A stretch of 64,000 nucleotides of DNA from Tupaia tana. Taxonomy: Eukaryota > Chordata > Mammalia > Scandentia > Tupaiidae. A model generated the notes under the pieces. That model made no database searches. It saw only the letters and a program-made list of their open reading frames with translations, and had not been told where the DNA came from. A program made the position numbers and the translations under genes. The stretch lies in contig JAKSZU010000002.1 of the NCBI GenBank assembly GCA_026018925.1, positions 91,167,475-91,231,474 on the forward strand, read 5' to 3'. Numbering within the stretch: position 1 is the stretch's first letter; every line of letters begins with the position of its first letter. Shown here piece after piece: positions 57,732-64,000 of this stretch.

Positions 57732-57832
57732 CCATCCACTGCCCGGCCTGACCTAGACTTCCTGTGTCCAACAGTACAGGTGCCCCTCTGACACCAGTCA
57801 CTGCCCGGCCCAGGCCTGAGCTGCCTGTGTCC
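57732..57832. repeat. GC-rich imperfect direct repeat (about 39 bp, period about 61)
   Basis: 57732-57769 and 57793-57832 share 'cactgcccggcc', 'cctga' and 'cctgtgtcc'. Confidence 0.6.
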
Positions 57833-58625
57833 CCTGACACTGTTCTCTGGCCTTCCCAGTCTCCCTTTCTGGGAGCCCTGGGGATCACCCCCTGGAGCAG
57901 CTTTATCCAACCCCACCTCCGACCTCATGTGCCCTGGGAAACTGAACTCTTCTGGGTCCTAGCTGGGCTCTCTGGAGAATGCCAGGTGCCCGCTCTGCCT
58001 GGGTTCCACATGGTGGCCCGACCACAATGTCTCTCTTACGATTCATTTCCCCAGAGAAAAGCTGGCTCATAGTGTCTGGGGTGTCGTGGAGGCACCTATG
58101 TCCTATGCTCAGAATTTCTTCTACTTTAGAACTTAATCACTTCTCTGAGCCGTTTTTAGTCGCACTGACAGTAATATGCTTTGTGTTGAGTAAGAGTCAG
58201 ACTGGGGGGTGGGATTAGTCATCACAAATTTCAATTTGGGGACTTTCTTGAGAACTCTGCAATACTGAATTGCTGCTAAAGCTTGGGGAAAGGCTAGAGC
58301 CCTAATCCCAGAGGTCAGTGGCTGACTCTTATTAAAAGACCTAGTGTAGCCTCCCTGCCCCGTCATGCCTAAACGGCCCAGGTCCCCGTCTGCCCCGAGG
58401 GGTAGTGTGGTGCTGCGGACAGGACTAGACGAAGGTTTCAGAACGTCTCAGTGTGCCCCTGGCTCCTGGCCTTACCTTGCAGACATTCTTTGTAATAAAA
58501 TGTACCCCCCGCTGGGGTGAACGAAGTACAATTCTTACCCATTTCTCATGACTCAACATTTTACAATGGAAGCTTCTATTTTTGTCTGACTAAATCTTTT
58601 TCAAATAAAAATACAATTTCCTGGG

Positions 58626-58649
58626 TTTTTTTTTTTTTTTTTTTTTTTC
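58626..58649. repeat. T-run
   Basis: About 24 T with no SINE body beside it. Confidence 0.85.
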
Positions 58650-59148
58650 TGTCTCAGACCTTTTTATCAACATGTAATATCCTAGCTTTTCACATCTTGC
58701 AGATGGTACTGGATTATGAGAAAATATAGTGGAAAGCTAGACTCATACCTGTGCATATAACTGCGTTATTTGTGTATGTGTGAGTGTGTGTGGAGGTGTG
58801 TGTGATTCCTTATGGGCTCTCAGGAATTCATTGCCCACAATGAATCTCACAGCCCGCAACCCATAGAGTAATCCAGCATAACTCCCAGAGAGAATGGGGG
58901 AGTTTTTCTTGTTAAGGAGGAGATTTAGCTATTCACACTTGGAGACCTGAACCTCCCCAGATTACCGTGTGTTTTTAGATACTTCTGCACTGTCATACCC
59001 AGACACTGCTGAAACTATTTTTCAAAACCTGTGTTCCTAGAAATTTACTTCCCCTTTTTTAACTATACTTTACCTATTAAAATAATGCATGAATATAATT
59101 AAAAATGAAATGGTACCAAAAGACATGTAACAAAAACCATTTTCCTCT

Positions 59149-59394
59149 TTTTTTTTTTTTTTTTTTTTTTTGAGAATTTTTGTCATAGGACATGTGTGCT
59201 CATGGGAAAGAGAGAAAGAAAAGTGAGAAATTATGCCCCTGCCCCGGGGTATGGCCAGGCTGCAATCCCTTCTTTATTCTCCTCCTGGGATTTGGTGCAC
59301 ATGTGCATATGTGCCTGATGTGAGTTTCCACTGGATCCAGGACTTGAACTGCAGTCAGCCACGTGGGAGTCCAGCACCTTAACCTGCTGGCTCC
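59149..59394 (-). mobile_element. tRNA-derived SINE, long form
   Basis: T25 start, 'gtcataggacatgtgtgctc', head ending 'accttaacctgctggctcc'. Flanks 'accattttcct' and 'agcattttcct'. Confidence 0.92.
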
Positions 59395-59407
59395 AAGCAT
59401 TTTCCTG

Positions 59408-60289
59408 TTCTAATTCTACAGAAAACAGAGTCTGATTTTACGGAGCCAATCCCTCTCCGCCCAATTAGGTGTTTCTTTGGATAATCATTTAGAACTGGTA
59501 TGCGAGGTTGCTATTTCTTGGTGTATTTTTTTGAGACATTCTGTAGTTCTCATCCACCACAGTGGCCTCTGCTTCCTCTCCCTACCCTCTCCCTAATGTG
59601 GTGAGCGCGCCGTCTCACACGCACGGTCTCTGTTTACATTGCTGTGACTGTATACTTCTGCTTGCTGCTGATCCATCATGATTTTTTTTTCTTGTACAAC
59701 TTATTGTCTTTCCTGAAATTAATTATGCCCTTTTATACTTAAATGTGTACCTATCACATGTTTTGTATGTACCATTAGATCTGCTGCATCATTATTACTT
59801 TCGATGTTACTCCAGTATTATTACCAGGTAAGTATACTAGCTCCATCCCCCATCCCACTTGCAGGGACCCCTCACTCCCCCTGCCCCTCAGCTCCCTAGC
59901 CACAGGCTCCAGTCTCGGGCTCCCTCAACTCCCACTAGACTTTGCTGCAGCTCCCTTTACCATATTTCTCCAGCTCGCTGAGTCCTGTTTCTTCCCTTGA
60001 TGACTCATTTTACTTCAAGGTGTTCCTAAGTTGTTTCCTCACATAAGGTGCACAGAGGTGAATTCTTCAGAGCTGTGCATGTCTGAAAAACATGGTACTT
60101 ATTCTACTACCTCGATCGCAGTTTGACTCAGTATGGCTTTCTTCAAACTCATTCCATTTCCCGCCTTTTTCTCTCCCTCCCCCATTTTTTTTTTTTTTTT
60201 TTTTGAGATTTTACAACAGTCTATCTCAGTGTGCCAAAAATCTAGTAGATACTTTCAAGCTTACTTTCAAAGATCCTTGTTAAGATATT
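59408..60289. other. T-rich intron sequence, nothing recognised
   Basis: Includes a T18 run near 60187. No classified repeat. Confidence 0.5.
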
Positions 60290-60600
60290 TTCAAAACTCA
60301 TGTCTTTCATTTCTGGAAATTATCTCTGTTTTGTTTCTTTTATGATTTTATTGCTACCCTTTTTTCTGTTTCATTTTTTGGAATGCTACTAGTGGCCAGA
60401 TATTCGAACCTCTGGATTAAGCCTTTCTGTGTGCTTTATTATTTTTCCTCTCTTGATTTCTATTTCATCAACTTCTCCCCTCGGGAAAAGTTTTTCAGCT
60501 TGGATTCCAATCATTCTATTGAATCTCCTCTTTTCTAACCTTTTTTTTCTTTTTACATGACATCTTGTTCTTGTTTATTGGATGCAATATCACCTCACAT
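60290..60600. repeat. Old interspersed repeat relic
   Basis: 'tttcattttttggaatgctactagtgg' then 'ttccaatcattctattgaat' is reminiscent of a T-rich mammalian repeat. Family not named. Confidence 0.3.
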
Positions 60601-61705
60601 GTCTGAAAATTACAGAGATGAGTATCTGTTCCCACATTGTTTCCACTTGCTCCAGATCCTTTTTTCTAGTCTGGCTGGTTTTGCAGTCTGAAGTTGCTTT
60701 TGATGACTTTCATCTATCTTTAGATTTAAGCACGAGGCTTGAAAGAGCTCATTGAAAGTGCTGAGCAATGGGGGAGGAGTCCTGACTAGGGACATCACTT
60801 TACGATGATTAAGCAGCAATACACATTTCGCTGGAAACACATGTGTTAATGATTGGAGGTTTTTTCTCTGGAATGTGTTCGGGTTTCCCACTGAAAAATT
60901 CTCCGGCCATCTGTTTTGACCATGGAGGTGAAGTGGTGGTGGGAGAGGAGAGTCCATCTGATTTCTGGTGTAAACAGGAGCCGAGGGGCCACATGGGACA
61001 CCCATGTCACTCCATTGCTCTTATTTTCGCCCGTGCCTCTTTCTTCTCTCTTCTGGAGAAGTCTGGCTGGAGCTTCTGCCCCGGTTCTTGGGAGACTAAT
61101 TTCAAGTTGCCTGACCCTGATGATGGAGAATGCTTCCCTGGAGAACAAGAGGAGAAGCTTTGCCAGATACCTGGCTGCCTGCAGCTCTGCAGAGAATTTG
61201 GGCAGCTTCTTGCCCAGCTCTCCCATCAGGTATACCTGGTGCAGCCACTTCTGTCCCTCAGCTGGGTGAGATGGCTCCTCTCACTGATGTCCCCTTCAGC
61301 CAGCACCTCACACTGCCTTCTGCTCTGCTCCGTCGGAGGCCTGCTTCCACCTGCTTTTCACCTTCTAGAATGTGGTTGAGGTCTGTCATTCACCAACACC
61401 CTCCTTCACCTCGTCGTCCCTGTGATCTTGTGGTCTTTCATAAAATTATTATTCCTTTATTGTGACCATTTCAAAGGACAGGCATTGAAGCCATGTTGTC
61501 CACCACATTGAACTGGGAGTGTCCTCACTTGCTGAACTTGAAGGCCCTGTGGCAGTGCTGTGTGTGCAACACCTAGCTAGATCCGGTGTGCACCTTCCTT
61601 CCATGTGATAATCGTGTCGCCATGAGGTGTTCCAACTACCGTAGCACTGCCTTCCGCGTTCATGGTAGCATTACAGCCCTGTGAGATTTCAAAAGCAGAA
61701 CAAGG
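60601..61705. other. Intron sequence with overlapping random frames
   Basis: Frames of 111-178 codons on + and 126-131 codons on - overlap over 60610-61465. None shows a known domain or splice context. Possibly an old repeat. Confidence 0.45.
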
Positions 61706-61943
61706 GGCTAGATGTGGCACGGCAGTGACACAACTCTACCTTGCTGTACCCAGATGGGAAGGTCCTGGGTTTGCATCCCAGGGCTTCTCTGTACATGCTG
61801 TTCGCATGTACTCATTGCCATGACTCAGGCTAGCCACAGCTGGGGGTGTGTCATGATGGGAAGAGCCTACAGGGGGACTTGTCTCTCTCTCTCTCTTTCA
61901 CTTTGTTGCTCTCTCATGGAAGAAAAAAACAAACTTTTTTAAA
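61706..61943 (+). mobile_element. tRNA-type SINE, third family
   Basis: 'ggggctagatgtggcacggc' head, B box 'cctgggtttgcatccc', distinct body ('tgacttcaggctagccac'-like), CT stretch, A-rich end. Resembles 39098-39290. Confidence 0.65.
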
Positions 61944-62001
61944 AAGCAAAAATCAAAATCAGGACCCTTTTAAGGTCATGTGTTAATTAAACTCCTTTAG
62001 G

Positions 62002-62099
62002 GGGCCCAGCCTTGTAGCTTAGTGCTTAGAAGAGCCAGATTCCACATGGCTTTCTGTAGTTCTAATTCCATTCTGGCAGCTTGAAAATACACAAGTATC
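62002..62099 (+). mobile_element. SINE head fragment joined to an inverted copy
   Basis: Only the tRNA-like head of an old-form SINE ('ggggcccagccttgtagctt' to 'ggcagcttgaaaatacac'). Once the 62100-62439 insert is ignored, it runs directly into the minus-strand SINE at 62455. Confidence 0.85.
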
Positions 62100-62352
62100 T
62101 GGGACCAACAGTTGGTGTAATGGTTATGTCACTGGACTCCCATGTGGTCGACCACGATTCGAGTCCCAGACCCGGTGGCTTAAACTCACACTGGGCACGT
62201 GTGCGTGCAGGCCCAAGATCCTGAGAGGAGAATGGAGGAGAAGGGATTGCAGTGTGGCCATCCCCCCCCCCCGGGGGGGGGGGGGAGTGATTTCTTGCTT
62301 TCTGTCTCTCTGTCTTTCTGGCAAGTGCAAGCACCCTGTAGCAAAAATCTCT

Positions 62353-62405
<53 letters not shown>

Positions 62406-62439
62406 AAAGAAAAAGAAAAAAAAGAAAGAAAGAAAGAAG
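62100..62439 (+). mobile_element. tRNA-derived SINE, young, with A50 tail
   Basis: Near-consensus. Expanded palindrome (C10 then G11, about 62264-62285). A50 at 62354-62403, then (GAAA)n. Target duplication AAATACACAAGTAT at 62085-62098 and 62440-62453. Confidence 0.96.
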
Positions 62440-62454
62440 AAATACACAAGTATG

Positions 62455-62664
62455 TGTGTTCATCAGAGAGAAACAGGAAAAGTGAGATAGCAACCCTCCA
62501 TGGGGAATGGTCATGCCACACACCTCCTTCTATTTCTCCTTTTGGGATTTTGAGCATGCACACACATCCACCTGGCATGTTTTCCAAGCCACTGGGTCCA
62601 GGACTAAACCACATGCCATGTGGGATCCAGCTGTCTTAATCACCATGTCATGTGCTGACCTGCT
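62455..62664 (-). mobile_element. tRNA-derived SINE, old long form without tail
   Basis: 'ttcatcagagagaaacagg' to 'caccatgtcatgtgctgacc'. The A-rich end is missing where it meets the + head fragment. Confidence 0.9.
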
Positions 62665-62687
62665 GTCATGTTCTTAAAATTACCTAA

Positions 62688-62894
62688 GAGGTGGTCTAGC
62701 CACTGTGGTGCAGGCCATGGGTGCTGCTGCATGATACTGGAGCCTGGGGTTTGGACCCCTGATCAAACTGACATGCTCGGTGCACCCTTGGCCGTGGTCA
62801 TGATCCTGATTGGCTGGAAGACTTGGGGACAGGACTGGATTGTGGAGACCGTATTGAGGGTACTTGTCTCTAAATAAATGAATAAATAAATAAC
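62688..62894 (+). mobile_element. Diverged tRNA-type SINE, second family
   Basis: 'gtggtctagccactgtggtg' head, 'ggggtttggacccctgatc' B box, 'aagacttggggacaggactg' body, (AAAT)n end. Confidence 0.65.
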
Positions 62895-64000
62895 TTTTCA
62901 AAAGTACCTGGAAGACAAATCAAGGCTGTGTATTGGAAGTCTCTCATGGGAGGAAATGTACATGATAAGAACTGATATAAAGGCATCCTCTGGTCAGAGG
63001 CAGAGCACATGGCCATTTGAAGATACCATTACAATTTACGTTGGCAGGAAAAGGTGTCTCCATCACCTGAGCTGTCAGGTATCTTCCCTGCCTCACACGA
63101 GGAGAGTGCCAAAGGCGTCTCCGTGGGAGGGTGGGGGCCCTCGGTTGGCCAGCGCTGGCCTCCAGCTAGCACACAGAAGAGAAGGAGCCATGGCGAGCCC
63201 TTCTCAGTGGCGGCTGCCCTAGCAGCAGTAGCAGCAGCTCATATAACAAATGTTTCATGACGAATGCAAACAAAAGCCAGCTCTGAAATTCCAGCCCCGC
63301 TACATCCAAGCCAGTCAAAATGCAGAACCACCCGGGTCGAGTTTTTTCCCTCTCTAAATAAGTTCCAGATGAGCCGTGGTGTTGGGGCTGCCGGGATCTC
63401 CTGCACTCACTCAGGAAGCTGTTTTTAAAGCCCAGACTGAAAAGGAAAGCCAGCCAGTGAGAAAACAAACTCAAAGAAAACACCAAGGCACAGGTGTGTG
63501 TGTGTAGGGGGTGGTCCCCAGCCAGGCGTTCCCCCTGGAATGAGGCTGGAGCTGGGAACTGGTTACCTTCTCAGAGGCCCAGAAGGAAGAGTATTCTTGC
63601 CTGCACAGGGACCGTGTTCCAGTGTGGCCTCGTGTCTGCGATGGCTCTGGTCACAGCTAAGCACTGCAGCCATGGACCAGTACCAGTCGCAACTGCTATG
63701 ATGAGATAAGGGGAGAAATGGAGAATAAGAATTCTGAAATGTTTATGCCAATTTGACATGGCCACAATCATTTTTATAATGACTCATTTTTATTGTGGTT
63801 ACAAAAGTATCAATCAGATGAATTGGGGGTGAAACCTGGTGGTTGTTGAGAAGCCTCACTACAGATTCTCCTGCTGGTTTGGGCTGCCCAGGGTAACGAG
63901 TTGGAAGGCCATCCAGTCACCAAGACCACTCCTGAGGCATTTTGGGCCACATGAGGTGCCCTGTTTTTCCATGTGGCTTTGCTTTCTTGGTTCCAGTCTC
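62895..64000. other. Intron sequence, nothing recognised
   Basis: Single-copy-looking, with a GCAGTAGCAGCAG patch near 63225. The last UST exon is not here. Confidence 0.5.

Larger units (their letters stand above)
57096..59135. other. GC-rich then AT-rich intron stretch without SINEs
   Basis: 57180-58060 is C-rich with mutually overlapping frames. 58100-59135 is ordinary. No gene recognised. Confidence 0.5.
47289..64000 (+). other. UST: UST downstream intron (partial)
   Basis: Begins with GTAACT and continues to the window end. The first 2.7 kb (to about 50,005) has no recognised interspersed repeat apart from a GT/GA microsatellite at 48595-48637. The remainder is SINE-rich. Confidence 0.8.

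Noticed and set aside
57172-57928. Several 84-131-codon frames on both strands
   Set aside because: GC-rich, stop-poor sequence with overlapping frames in all phases; no protein similarity recognised.
60843-61379. 178-codon open frame on +, with 126-131-codon frames opposite
   Set aside because: No domain, no splice or promoter context, and both strands are equally open in several frames. Chance or old repeat.
1-64000. CRISPR arrays, operons, ribosome binding sites, plasmid or phage features
   Set aside because: None present. The sequence has vertebrate introns, SINEs and microsatellites throughout.

Overview
The window is mammalian nuclear DNA: almost entirely intron, dense in short interspersed repeats (SINEs), with CA/GT/CT microsatellites and no prokaryotic signals. 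Two short coding exons identify the locus as UST (uronyl 2-O-sulfotransferase), transcribed on the + strand. They lie at 44219-44316 and 47131-47288, join in phase across a 2.8-kb intron, and encode 85 consecutive codons of the C-terminal half of the enzyme. The 44.2 kb before them and the 16.7 kb after them are intron; no other UST exon was recognised.

The likely host is a colugo (Dermoptera); this is inference. No 7SL-derived SINE (Alu, B1, Tupaia type) and no carnivore, bat, horse or afrotherian SINE was seen. Instead about 57 copies of tRNA-derived SINEs were found, 35 on + and 22 on -. Most have a tRNA-like head with a GGTTCGAGTCC-type B box, a body with a C6TG6-type palindrome, a CT-rich stretch, and an A-rich end after 'gcccTATAGCAAAAACCTCTC'. 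This fits what I remember of the dermopteran CYN SINEs. Many copies have 10-16 bp target-site duplications. There are young and old full-length forms, a short form lacking the middle of the body, and two further, more diverged tRNA-type families.

Layout. 1-9.4 kb: MER5A relic, antisense L1M relic (1.8-3.27 kb), L2 pieces, a split MIR, three mariner-type palindromic elements and a minus-strand SET processed pseudogene (6.97-8.08 kb). 9.4-33 kb: SINE-rich, with a 2-kb ancient relic (9.9-11.9 kb) and two probable minus-strand solo LTRs (12.1-12.8 and 19.8-20.4 kb). 33-44 kb: dense SINEs, MIRs and old L1-type relics. 44-47.3 kb: the UST exons, with a SINE-in-SINE nest between them. 47.3-50 kb: a repeat-poor stretch. 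50-64 kb: more SINEs, including two inserted at one target sequence, an inverted SINE composite, a fourth mariner-type element and a perfect 14-bp inverted repeat.

Nothing here looks like a previously undescribed multi-gene system. The most informative signals are the lineage-specific SINE set with its nested insertions, the mariner-type elements, and an unusually long open frame running from the second UST exon into the intron.
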